DNA of 64,000 bases from JAXLWB01 sp046328715 (GTDB lineage Bacteria; Chloroflexota; Anaerolineae; Caldilineales; Caldilineaceae). The notes beneath the pieces were generated by a model. The model worked only from the letters and a program-made list of their open reading frames with translations, made no database searches and was not told the origin of the DNA. The stretch is taken from positions 1 through 64,000 of the forward strand of contig JAXLWB010000043.1 in assembly GCA_046328715.1 (NCBI GenBank), written 5' to 3'. Shown piece by piece: positions 24,066 through 32,474 of this stretch. A program made the translations under genes and the position numbers. Positions within the stretch are counted from its first letter, which is position 1. Every line of letters starts with the position of its first letter.

Positions 24066-25394
24066 CTATTTCCCCAGACTTTCTGCACGGGCGCGATATT
24101 CGTCCATCGTAATGACCTTGCTGGCATGGCGCGATTCCTCGGCAGCAAAGGCCATCAGATGGCTCTCCAATGACTCGCGAGCGGTAGTCAAGGGGGTGAT
24201 TTCACCGTTGAGGGCGCGTATAAAGTCACGCATGATGCCGTAGTCGCCTCCGCCGTGACCGCTGACAGGCTCTTCATAAGTCACCCGCTCGGACTGACCA
24301 GTAAGATGGTCGTGTACTGTAATCTCTTCATCCAACTGGGTAAAGGTTGCCCGCAACGTTGCCTTGGTGCCGTCGATGCGCAGGGTACGCCCTTCAATGT
24401 GTGAATGCCCGTGCATGATCAGTGTCACCGTAGCTCCGCTTTCCATCTGCATCGAAACCACCTGATTATCCACTACATCGTTGTCACAGCGGTAGACACA
24501 GCGGCCATAGGGTCCCTCCTGGATTGCCTTAAGGCGACCTGCATAGCTGACATCTTCCGTGATAGCGGTAAAAGGCCAGAAGTTTGGATAGTTTGGATCG
24601 ACGTCGTAGCTCTTGCCCCGATTGGCGGCGAGCTGTTTGAATGGCTTGAAGTCGAGGTAGGTGGCTGGCGCAGAAAAAGGGCAACTCGACTCAATCGGAC
24701 AGCCATCCGTGCAACGCAAGGGGATTTCCGGGCCTACACTCTCAGCCGCATAGTGCAGCAAAGAGCCGAATGAGTGCAACTGCTTGACCTTGCCATAGTT
24801 CCAATAAAGGATGTCGAGATCGTGACAACACTTGGCCAGGATCATCGGATTAGAGGCGGCTTCGTTGCCCCAATTGCCGCGCACAAAGCTGTGTGCCATG
24901 TGCCAAAACGAGACATTCTCACGATGTTCAACGGTAATGATTTTGCCCAATCGCCCCGACGCAACGACTTCGTTGAGCTTCATCCAAAAGGGCGAATAGC
25001 GTAATACGTGGCAGATCTGCAAGATGCGCCCCGTCCGTTCCGCCGCCTGCACCAGTCGGACACAGCCTTCCAGGTTATGTGCCATTGGTTTTTCCAATAA
25101 GACATTGTAGCCAGCTTCGAGCGCAGCGACTGTCGGTTCGACATGCATCTGATCCATGGTCGTCACAATTGCCGCCTGGCCCAGTTTGCCTTTGGCGGTC
25201 AGTTCCTGCCAACTGGCAAAGCAGCGACTATCGTCAATATCGTGCTCTTCGGCGAATTTCTGGCGGCGAATCGGATTCGGCTCGGCTACGGCCACAAAAC
25301 GCACCTGTTCGGGATGTTTGTGCGCATACGGTCCATAGGCCAGCGCACCTCGCTGCCCAGCACCGATCAAAACAACTTCAAGAGGTTGAGACAT
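24066..25394 (-). CDS. Gfo/Idh/MocA family oxidoreductase with cysteine-rich insert
   Basis: Sugar dehydrogenase-like protein of 442 residues, about 90 longer than the other members here. The Rossmann loop is VLIGAGQRG at residues 8-16 and the family EKPMAH is near residue 98. A segment with three cysteines (RCTDGCPIESSCPF) lies near residue 230; such inserts occur in a long-form subfamily and might bind a metal, though that is not shown. A GGAAATT precedes the ATG. It is followed closely by the membrane protein gene. Its likely role is oxidation of a sugar released or imported by its neighbours. Confidence 0.93.
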   Translation of the reverse strand: MSQPLEVVLIGAGQRGALAYGPYAHKHPEQVRFVAVAEPNPIRRQKFAEEHDIDDSRCFASWQELTAKGKLGQAAIVTTMDQMHVEPTVAALEAGYNVLLEKPMAHNLEGCVRLVQAAERTGRILQICHVLRYSPFWMKLNEVVASGRLGKIITVEHRENVSFWHMAHSFVRGNWGNEAASNPMILAKCCHDLDILYWNYGKVKQLHSFGSLLHYAAESVGPEIPLRCTDGCPIESSCPFSAPATYLDFKPFKQLAANRGKSYDVDPNYPNFWPFTAITEDVSYAGRLKAIQEGPYGRCVYRCDNDVVDNQVVSMQMESGATVTLIMHGHSHIEGRTLRIDGTKATLRATFTQLDEEITVHDHLTGQSERVTYEEPVSGHGGGDYGIMRDFIRALNGEITPLTTARESLESHLMAFAAEESRHASKVITMDEYRARAESLGK

Positions 25395-25409
25395 AATTTC
25401 CTTTCATTG

Positions 25410-25487
25410 TTTGTAGGTTAGTAAGGGCTGTAAGACAGTAGAACAGTGAGACAGTGTGATTTACTGTCCTACTGGCTTACCGATTTA
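25410..25487. repeat. Inverted repeat of GTAAGACAGT words, arm overlapping a stop codon
   Basis: The left part (25414-25456) has GTAAGACAGTAGAACAGTGA; the right part (25461-25495) reads TTACTGTCCTACTGGCTTAC and on through CGGCCTAC, an imperfect complement. The right arm includes the TAA stop of the 839-residue fusion protein. The word GAGACAGT recurs at 28014-28033 and 55244-55276. Confidence 0.75.
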
Positions 25488-28004
25488 CGGCCTACGCAGG
25501 TTTGGCTTGTCTAGCGCATAGCCAAGGCCAGGGAAGACTCGCTTAGTCGATGTAATCTTGGCAGCGCTGCGTTGTTGTGCCGTCAAGACATAGAAGGGTA
25601 GTTGGTAGTCGGCTGGGTTGAGATAGGGCAATGGATCGCTGTAGCCACCCCAACCGTTGCGCCGATCATAGGGGTTGATACGGATGGCTAGGTGCAGATG
25701 TGGACCTGTAACATTGCCACTTTGGCCCGAGCGCCCAATGGTTTGCCCTCGTTGCACTGCTTGTCCTTGGGTCACTGCAAAGTCGAGCATATGGCCATAG
25801 ATCGTTTCGCCCCAACTGTGTTGCAATTTTACATAATTGCCGTAGCCTGTTGGATCGTTGGGTACCACCTCGATGGCAATGCCGTTGTCGACCGCTAACA
25901 GTTGCGTGCCGGTCGGCGTCAGAAAATCGACGCCATTATGGCCAAGCAGCGCTACGCCGTCATAACTAATCTGCGAATAAAGGGCTGTGTTCTCACCCCA
26001 CATCTGCGCAATCGCAAACTGCCCTTGGTAGGGCGTACCGAGATAAGCGCGATTGAGCTTGTCGGGAATCGACGTGGCGGGTAACTTTGCCGCAAATTGG
26101 AGCAGTGGGGAGCCTGTGGCGGTAGTTTGAGCGACCCAGCCAATCACATCGACGCCATTACTCATGATGCCGCCGACCCGCCACCAATTCAATCCGTCGG
26201 CACTTTGTGGGCCATCGTTGATATATAGACTACTCTTGATATAAAAGGCACCGAGGCTATCGTTGGCCGGTTTGTTGACATAACCAGGGCTTTGCCGCAC
26301 GCGCAAGACATCGGTTGTCTGGGCAAGATCGCCTCTGGCGAGCGTTGGCAGGCCGGCTGGCGGTGCCGTGGCCTCCAGCAGACGGGAGCCATCGGCCAGC
26401 ACTTCCGCCATCCAACCTGTCGTTGCACCATCGGCAGTGCGGACCAGCCACCAGATTAACTTGTCGGCGAGCACTGGGCCATTGTAGACTGTACCGCTTG
26501 TTCCAGAGGGCACATCTCGCAAAACGTCATCGGCGCTTTTGTTCAGATAACCGGGGGTACGCCGCATGCGCACGATCGTCAAGGTGCGAACGGTGCCACC
26601 AATGGTGATGCCCGTCGGCTGCGAGGGATTGGGGGCACTGGCGACTTTCTCAAGTAAGGAAGTCGATTGCGAGGTGCTCTGCGCCACCCATCCTTCAACC
26701 ACTCTGTTGCCTAGAGTGCTGCGCAGATTCCACCAGAGCAATGTATCACGCGAGACGGGAGTGCTGTTCAACACCGCCAAGCGTGTGTTGGCTGCCAATT
26801 GCACGACGATGTCACTGGGCGACTTGTTTAGATACCCGGGAGTTCGTCGCATGTTGGTGATGACCCGGGTTCGCACGGTATCGCCCACTTGAAAGCTGCC
26901 CGTTCCAGGACTGCTCGCTTCAAACCAGCGATAGGGCGTTTGCAGCGCCGCCCGGACATCTTCCAGCAACGCACTCTTACCATCGATGCCCCATGGATCA
27001 TAATTCGGCCAGCGGTAAAGGCAGAGGGCGCGAATCTGTTGCCGACCAGGCTGCGTGTTCCACCAGTTGATCTCAGCATAGGCCGACTGCACCCAACCGC
27101 TGTTAACATTTACCCACGGGTCAATCTGGTCCGTCTCGCTGATGTAGACAGGCAGCGACCGCATGGTGATCGGGATGGCATTCATCCAATCACGGTAGAC
27201 CAGAAAGTTGTATTGCCGCTGCTGGAACGGATAATCCATCGGGACTGAGGCGGTGATCAGGTTTGGATCGGGGCCATGACTATAGACATGCAGCGCGACC
27301 CCATCGACATTGCCAGGGCCGAGCGTGTTCAGAATGTCCTGAAAGTAGACCACCCAATCGCCCAACTCGTTGCCCGGATAGCTCGTCTGATTATTCCAGG
27401 GGGCAATACCTGCGATCAACACTTGGTCGTTGGCGTGGCCGGGGACCGCCCTGATCGCCGCTCGGCAAAGCTGGTAGCAGCGCGCATACAGGCTGGGCGT
27501 GATCACCTCGCGCCCGTCAACAAAGGCACGCAATGAGTCTAGGGCTGAACGATTGCGTGTGGATTGGGGTTGGAGTTGCTGGCGACGATCCTCTGCCCCG
27601 CGCAATTGGCGCTTCGATATCGGTGGTTTGGGCTGACGGGGTGCTGCTCGACCGCCATCAAAGACCGGGCGTTCCGTATGCAGATTGGGCTCGTTGCCGA
27701 TGATCCAGATCTTGCAACCAGCGCTATTCGCAACGAAATTGGCACAGCGCTTGGCAAAGTTCTCATATTGACTGCTCACGGGAATCGTGCCGTCTGGTTC
27801 GTAGCCATAGTTGAGCCGCACCATGACGCCTAAATCCTGGCTGCTCCACGGGGTGTAGTCAAATCCAGAGATGTTGCTTGGATCACTGCCAATCGACTCT
27901 GGAAATACGATCCAACCCGGTCGCCCCGCCGTGAGTAAGAGTGATTCGCCTCCCGGATCGTGGAATCCAAAGATGTACGGTGTGTCGAATAGGGGTCTTG
28001 GCAT
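25485..28004 (-). CDS. GH-A-like hydrolase, SH3-like repeats and M23 peptidase fusion
   Basis: An 839-residue protein in three parts. Residues 1-370 resemble a clan GH-A TIM barrel, with IIGNEPN at 101-107 and VYISETDQ as likely acid/base and nucleophile positions. Residues 390-640 hold three SH3-like repeats, each with a core like MRRTPGYLNK and a closing WW. The C-terminal 170 residues are an M23 metallopeptidase with HNGVDF, the loop YGHMLDF and HLHLAI as zinc ligands, which cuts peptidoglycan peptides. The set points to cell-wall turnover. No signal peptide is visible at the N-terminus (MPRPLFDTPYIFGFHDPGG), which is odd for such an enzyme. Confidence 0.9.
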   Translation of the reverse strand: MPRPLFDTPYIFGFHDPGGESLLLTAGRPGWIVFPESIGSDPSNISGFDYTPWSSQDLGVMVRLNYGYEPDGTIPVSSQYENFAKRCANFVANSAGCKIWIIGNEPNLHTERPVFDGGRAAPRQPKPPISKRQLRGAEDRRQQLQPQSTRNRSALDSLRAFVDGREVITPSLYARCYQLCRAAIRAVPGHANDQVLIAGIAPWNNQTSYPGNELGDWVVYFQDILNTLGPGNVDGVALHVYSHGPDPNLITASVPMDYPFQQRQYNFLVYRDWMNAIPITMRSLPVYISETDQIDPWVNVNSGWVQSAYAEINWWNTQPGRQQIRALCLYRWPNYDPWGIDGKSALLEDVRAALQTPYRWFEASSPGTGSFQVGDTVRTRVITNMRRTPGYLNKSPSDIVVQLAANTRLAVLNSTPVSRDTLLWWNLRSTLGNRVVEGWVAQSTSQSTSLLEKVASAPNPSQPTGITIGGTVRTLTIVRMRRTPGYLNKSADDVLRDVPSGTSGTVYNGPVLADKLIWWLVRTADGATTGWMAEVLADGSRLLEATAPPAGLPTLARGDLAQTTDVLRVRQSPGYVNKPANDSLGAFYIKSSLYINDGPQSADGLNWWRVGGIMSNGVDVIGWVAQTTATGSPLLQFAAKLPATSIPDKLNRAYLGTPYQGQFAIAQMWGENTALYSQISYDGVALLGHNGVDFLTPTGTQLLAVDNGIAIEVVPNDPTGYGNYVKLQHSWGETIYGHMLDFAVTQGQAVQRGQTIGRSGQSGNVTGPHLHLAIRINPYDRRNGWGGYSDPLPYLNPADYQLPFYVLTAQQRSAAKITSTKRVFPGLGYALDKPNLRRP

Positions 28005-28035
28005 AGTTGATAAGTGAGACAGTCAGACAGTGACT

Positions 28036-28082
28036 AACCCCTCCCTAACCCTCCCTTAACAGGGGAGGGTTAGGGAGGGGTT
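28036..28082. terminator. Perfect 20-bp inverted repeat of CCCTCCCTAACC words
   Basis: Arms 28036-28055 and 28063-28082 pair perfectly around seven bases. Just upstream, GTGAGACAGTCAGACAGT (28014-28031) is a second word. It lies between the galactokinase stop and the start of the fusion-protein gene on the minus strand. It shares its word with the larger elements at 16003-16271 and 48991-49128. Confidence 0.8.
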
Positions 28083-28095
28083 GGTGGGATTGCGT

Positions 28096-29439
28096 TTACC
28101 CAGTATACACAAGCCCTGCGCCGGGTCCCGCGGAACAGGGAAAGACATTGGCGAGTCGATTGGTCTGCTGCTGATAGGCGTTAATCACATGTTGGATGAA
28201 ATCATTCACCGCTTCATTGTGAACCAACGCGACCACACAACCACCCCAGCCCGCCCCAGTCAATCTTGCGCCAGCCACACCTTCCACCTGGCGCGCCGCC
28301 TCGACCAGTACCTCGATCTCCGGGCAACTGATACGATAGTCATCGCGGGCCGAGCGATGGGCTTCGTTCATCAATGTACCCAGGCGCTCAATCTCATGTT
28401 TGCGCATGGCATCAAGCGCATCGAGCACGCGGCGATTTTCGCTCCAAACATGACGGCAGCAAGCTTGGACCCGCAATGGCAGGTCATGATGGAGTCCAGG
28501 CACATCCCCAATATCCAGGTGACGACTCTTGAGTTCGTTGATCGAAAGCGCTTCGGGTAGTTGAACTTCAAGCTCCGCCCACGGCACCTCCTGCACATCA
28601 CGCAAATGAGTGATGTGCGGACGGTCGCGGCGTAATAAGGCTACACCTGTACGACACGCTGCCACACGCTGGTTGAATTCCCCGCGCGTGTTTGAATGTT
28701 TGACACCGCTGTCCACGACCAAAATGCGATAGTCATCGGGCAAGGGCAGACGATCCATTGCATACTCGCCCGAACCGTTGGGGCGACAGTCAAGAAAGAG
28801 CGCCCGGTTGCGTTCGCTGAAGAAGGCTGCCATCTGGTCCATAATGCCGCCGCGCGTGCCGACATACCACTCTGCATCCGAGCAAAGCTGCACCAATCGC
28901 AACTGCGATGGGCTTGGCTGGTTGAAGTGGGCGAGCGTCAACATGGAAACCACGGTAAACGCTGTCGAAGAACTGAGCCCTGCCCCACGTGGTACGCCCT
29001 GTTCTGGTGCACCGACGACCACACCTTCAAATCCAACCAATGTCCGCCCCAGGTGTTCGGATAAGACATGGGCGGCCCCGCGCACGTAATTGCTCCAATC
29101 CCCCGCAGGCGCTTTGGGCACCGGTGCCTCGGCGTTGAACTCCAACATCTCAAACTGTGACTCAACGTTCGCTAATCGAACCAGGCTGTCCTGGCGAGGG
29201 CGGGCGACAATGACAATGTCCTTATCGAGCGCAGCTGGCAAAACAAAACCGTGATTGTAGTCGGTATGTTCACCGATCAGGTTCACCCGTCCCGGAGCGC
29301 GAAAAATGTAAACCCCGTCGCTCTCACCAAATTGTTGGTTGAACTTCTGCAACGCAGCCCTATAGCGCTGCACCTGTGAGGCACTATTGCCTCCGTAAAT
29401 CGTTTGTAAAATGGATTGCAAATCTGAATTCGATATCAT
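28096..29439 (-). CDS. galK: Galactokinase
   Basis: GHMP kinase of 447 residues that phosphorylates galactose (or a close relative) at C1 as the first Leloir step. The galactokinase signature GRVNLIGEHTDYN is at residues 50-62, the ATP loop RGAGLSSST at 151-159, the catalytic Asp at about 201 (GGIMDQ), and the C-terminal GHMP motif GAGWGGC is present. It is roughly 60 residues longer than typical GalK, with additional sequence in the middle (SRHLDIGDVPGLHH). No galT or galE is nearby, so a related sugar cannot be excluded. It lies within the ROK-led catabolic block. Confidence 0.93.
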   Translation of the reverse strand: MISNSDLQSILQTIYGGNSASQVQRYRAALQKFNQQFGESDGVYIFRAPGRVNLIGEHTDYNHGFVLPAALDKDIVIVARPRQDSLVRLANVESQFEMLEFNAEAPVPKAPAGDWSNYVRGAAHVLSEHLGRTLVGFEGVVVGAPEQGVPRGAGLSSSTAFTVVSMLTLAHFNQPSPSQLRLVQLCSDAEWYVGTRGGIMDQMAAFFSERNRALFLDCRPNGSGEYAMDRLPLPDDYRILVVDSGVKHSNTRGEFNQRVAACRTGVALLRRDRPHITHLRDVQEVPWAELEVQLPEALSINELKSRHLDIGDVPGLHHDLPLRVQACCRHVWSENRRVLDALDAMRKHEIERLGTLMNEAHRSARDDYRISCPEIEVLVEAARQVEGVAGARLTGAGWGGCVVALVHNEAVNDFIQHVINAYQQQTNRLANVFPCSAGPGAGLVYTG

Positions 29440-29454
29440 AAAGAAAAATGAATA

Positions 29455-29504
29455 AGATTAGGAGATGAAGAGATCGTAATATTAATCTCTTCATCTCCTA
29501 ATCT
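29455..29504. terminator. Perfect 20-bp inverted repeat of AGGAGATGAAGAGAT words
   Basis: Arms 29455-29474 and 29485-29504 pair perfectly around a ten-base loop. It lies between the isomerase stop codon and the galactokinase start, within a run of same-strand genes, so it could separate transcripts or adjust stability. Confidence 0.75.
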
Positions 29505-29532
29505 CCAATCTGCTGCCAATTTGATACTAAAC

Positions 29533-30390
29533 TTAACCTGCTGCCGCAACTTTCCAGGCGTTGCGCAACAACTCAATACTCTTGGGCATGGCGGTTTCGG
29601 CCGTCTCGCCGCCTTCCATCTCGATCGAGACAAAGCCAGCAAATCCAGCGTTGAGCAAGGTGCGGAAGATGCGGGTGTAGTCCAAATCGAGCGTGTACCA
29701 ACTGCCGCCACCGGGATAGGTTTTGGCGTGCGCCAGCCAGACATGAGGGGCAATCGTCTCGATCGCTGCATACATATCCGGTTCGAAGAGGAAGTTGCCC
29801 ATATCTAAAATTGCGCGTAGCCAAAGTGAGTTGACACTCTCGATGATGCGTACCATGCCGGCTGCCGTTGTGGTCAGTCCCCAATGATTCTCTAGCAGCA
29901 GCAGCACGCCACGTTTCTCGGCATGTGCCACGCAATCAGCAAAGGCATCAATTGCCCACTTGAAACCATCATCTTGAGTAAATCCAGGCCAAGGATCGAC
30001 CCAACCTTTGGCCTGGATCAAATCATCAAAGCTGCCACCTTTACGCCAACCGCCAGAGTTGACTCGAATCGAAGCAATCCCCATTTCGTGCGCGAGATCA
30101 ATGCAGTGCAGCGTATGATCAATCTGCTTCTGCCGTTCGGTTGGATCATCCAGCACAAAATCCTGGTGGATGCTCAGATTGTAGACCGCCAATCCCAGGT
30201 GAAAGGCATGGCGCTTTAACCGCTGCAAATAGCTGTTCTCTTCGCTTTCCATCTGCTGGTGCAGAATCTCAACACCGTGCAGTCCTAACTTGGCTGCCTC
30301 ATCCATCACCAACTCGATTGGCACTTTCTGTGGAGTGAAGTGCCAATACGAATAGGTAGAGGTGCCGAGTCGCAGCATGGGTGGTTGCAT
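29533..30390 (-). CDS. Sugar phosphate isomerase/epimerase (AP-endonuclease-2 TIM barrel)
   Basis: TIM-barrel protein of 285 residues of the xylose-isomerase-like superfamily. Metal-binding acids are seen in HGVEILHQQ, in LLENHWG and in FVSIEMEGG. Such enzymes isomerise or epimerise sugars and keto-sugars. The frame opens with a TTG at 30411, but an AAAGGAG site stands just before two adjacent ATGs at 30393 and 30390; spacing of six bases favours 30390. The stop of the upstream Gfo/Idh/MocA gene is 17 bases away, so the genes are coupled. Together they fit a keto-sugar route. Confidence 0.92.
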   Translation of the reverse strand: MQPPMLRLGTSTYSYWHFTPQKVPIELVMDEAAKLGLHGVEILHQQMESEENSYLQRLKRHAFHLGLAVYNLSIHQDFVLDDPTERQKQIDHTLHCIDLAHEMGIASIRVNSGGWRKGGSFDDLIQAKGWVDPWPGFTQDDGFKWAIDAFADCVAHAEKRGVLLLLENHWGLTTTAAGMVRIIESVNSLWLRAILDMGNFLFEPDMYAAIETIAPHVWLAHAKTYPGGGSWYTLDLDYTRIFRTLLNAGFAGFVSIEMEGGETAETAMPKSIELLRNAWKVAAAG

Positions 30391-30407
30391 CATAAGCTCC
30401 TTTGAAA

Positions 30408-31406
30408 TCAAGCGCCCAGTTTTACTGGTTCTCCTTGCTTTTCTGCTTGATAGGCGGCTAATGCCACTTCCATCGCTCGCAAGCCGTCCATACCAGTAAT
30501 CGATGGCTCCCGTCCACTGCGTACCATATCGACAAAGTCATTGACTAGCCCATAGTCGATGTCGCTGCCCCAACCGACCCACTGTGTATTGCCCTTTTGA
30601 TTGGAGCTGACACTCAACTTCTGTGCAAAGGCATCAACGCAGACAAGTCCCTTTTCGCCCAATACTTCAATTTTGACATCGCCCCAGGTGGGATAGCTGC
30701 TCGGGCGGGACCAACTGGTGTCGAGCGTGCCATAGACGCCGTTCGCTAATTTGAAGGAGAGCAGGCCAGCATCATCAATGGGTGAAACATTGCTAAAGGA
30801 ATTTCGTCCGATCTCGGCAAAGACCTCACTCACCTCCGTCCCCCAGAACCAACGCAGCAGATCGATGACATGAACTGTATGGTCGAGCACGGCACCGCCA
30901 CCGGACAGGGTTGGATCGACGAACCAGCCGCCCGGATTGCGCCCGTGGTTGGTACATTTGACGCTGAAGACTCTTCCAAGGTCGCCTCGTTCGATGCGTC
31001 GTTTTAGATCCTGAACAGGTGCTGAAAAACGAACGGGGAAGGCAATCTGCAAGCGGGTATTGGTGGCCTGACAGCGGTCGATCATGGCCAGGGCATCGGC
31101 AACATTGGTCGAGATGGGCTTCTCACAGAGGATGGCCTTAACTTTGCCTGCTGCTGCCTCGACATGTTGGCGATGATTGGCGTTTTCGCTGCAAATCACA
31201 ACCGCGTCCAGGCCTTGACCAAGCAAAGCGTCAATGGTGTCAAAATAGTGTGTGTCAAAGTGACGCGCCTGGGTTTGCCCCCGGTTGGCGTCGGCATCCC
31301 AAATGCCGACAATTTCGACGCCGCTGATCTGTTTGAGATTGGTGGCATAGCTAAAGGCATGCATATGGGCAAAGCTGATCATGCCGATTTTGATTATACT
31401 GTTCAT
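30408..31406 (-). CDS. Gfo/Idh/MocA family protein with altered nucleotide loop
   Basis: A 332-residue member of the family. The C-terminal domain and the motif CEKPIST are normal, but the N-terminal loop reads GMISFAHMHAFSYA, without the usual GxGxxG glycines. Either cofactor binding differs or this branch has another role. I use the ATG at 31406; the longer frame to 31466 overlaps the gene before it. It lies 7 bases after the stop of another Gfo/Idh/MocA gene and 17 before the isomerase start, so the three genes form a tight unit. The substrate is unknown. Confidence 0.92.
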   Translation of the reverse strand: MNSIIKIGMISFAHMHAFSYATNLKQISGVEIVGIWDADANRGQTQARHFDTHYFDTIDALLGQGLDAVVICSENANHRQHVEAAAGKVKAILCEKPISTNVADALAMIDRCQATNTRLQIAFPVRFSAPVQDLKRRIERGDLGRVFSVKCTNHGRNPGGWFVDPTLSGGGAVLDHTVHVIDLLRWFWGTEVSEVFAEIGRNSFSNVSPIDDAGLLSFKLANGVYGTLDTSWSRPSSYPTWGDVKIEVLGEKGLVCVDAFAQKLSVSSNQKGNTQWVGWGSDIDYGLVNDFVDMVRSGREPSITGMDGLRAMEVALAAYQAEKQGEPVKLGA

Positions 31407-31413
31407 AATGGTG

Positions 31414-32424
31414 CTATCCCTTGAAACTATGCAACTCAACCGGTTTGCCAGTGCGTAGTGACTCAATTGCCGCCAATGAAATCTTCACTGCCATCAGCCC
31501 ATCCTGCGGCGTGACCAAGAAAGGTTTGTCTTCTTCAACACATTCGAGGAAGTGTTTCAGTTCGAGATAATAGGGGTTATCTTGGGCTGCGGTGGGGCTG
31601 CCAGTAGTGCGGGAGAAACCAATTTCGTCGTTGGTATTCATCAGCGCCAGCAACGGCATATCCTCGAAGGCATCCCACTCGATCAGTCCGCCATCCCCGG
31701 CGATCTCGATCCGCGTACGCCAGTTGCGTGGTGGATGTGCCCAACTGCATTCGACATGTCCAATCGTCCCGCTGGCAAACTTCAGCGTGATCAATGCATG
31801 GTCACATTCATTGAGTCCGGCAAAGGTAAGTCCACGGGCAAAGACCCGCTCAACCTCGCCACAACACCAGCGCTGAAAGTCGATATCGTGAATGCCCACA
31901 TCAAGAATAACGCCACCGCTCTTGTTGAAATCGGCGTAGAAGTTGCTGGTAAAGGTGCCGCCCATGCGCGGAAAAGAACCTGCACGAATCGTGCGAATGA
32001 CCCCGGGTTTGCCAATCGAACCGCCGTCAATTACTTGCTTGGTCCTTGCAAACTGTGGAAAGAAGCGGACCACCTGCGCCACAAAGAGCCGCACACCATT
32101 GGCTTCCACCGCATCGACAATTGCCTGGGCATCGGCGAGATGGCGTGCCAGCGGCTTTTCGCAGACCATCGACTTGCCAGCCGCAGCCGTGGTCAGTACA
32201 TTGTCTTTGTGGACCGCAGCAGGAGTACAGATGTCAACCAGATCGACTCGCTGATAGAAATCTTCAAGATCAGTACATGCCACTCCACCATAGAGGGAAG
32301 CCGCGCGTTGTGCTGCTTCCGGGCGAATATCATAATGGGCGGCAATCTCCACTGGTAACATCTTCCAGCCGTCGAGATGGACGTTGGCAATCGAACCAGT
32401 GCCTAAAATTCCAACCTTTTTCAT
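31414..32424 (-). CDS. Gfo/Idh/MocA family oxidoreductase
   Basis: NAD(P)-dependent sugar dehydrogenase of 336 residues with the Rossmann loop VGILGTGSIA at residues 4-13 and the motif CEKPLAR near 92. His in VGIHDIDFQRW is a usual active-site residue. A GAGG site precedes the ATG at 32424; the longer open frame to 32547 overlaps the transporter gene upstream and is not supported. It is the first of three close genes (two Gfo/Idh/MocA and one TIM-barrel isomerase), a set typical of inositol or keto-sugar catabolism, though no inositol-specific gene is present. Confidence 0.94.
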   Translation of the reverse strand: MKKVGILGTGSIANVHLDGWKMLPVEIAAHYDIRPEAAQRAASLYGGVACTDLEDFYQRVDLVDICTPAAVHKDNVLTTAAAGKSMVCEKPLARHLADAQAIVDAVEANGVRLFVAQVVRFFPQFARTKQVIDGGSIGKPGVIRTIRAGSFPRMGGTFTSNFYADFNKSGGVILDVGIHDIDFQRWCCGEVERVFARGLTFAGLNECDHALITLKFASGTIGHVECSWAHPPRNWRTRIEIAGDGGLIEWDAFEDMPLLALMNTNDEIGFSRTTGSPTAAQDNPYYLELKHFLECVEEDKPFLVTPQDGLMAVKISLAAIESLRTGKPVELHSFKG

Positions 32425-32474
32425 GAAATACCTCAGTTTAAATTTTCTGTCTTTCCAAGTGTCGTTGGATGGTA

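Noticed and set aside
31552..32358. 268-residue open frame on the plus strand over a Gfo/Idh/MocA gene
   Set aside because: Antisense shadow of a gene with full cofactor and family motifs.
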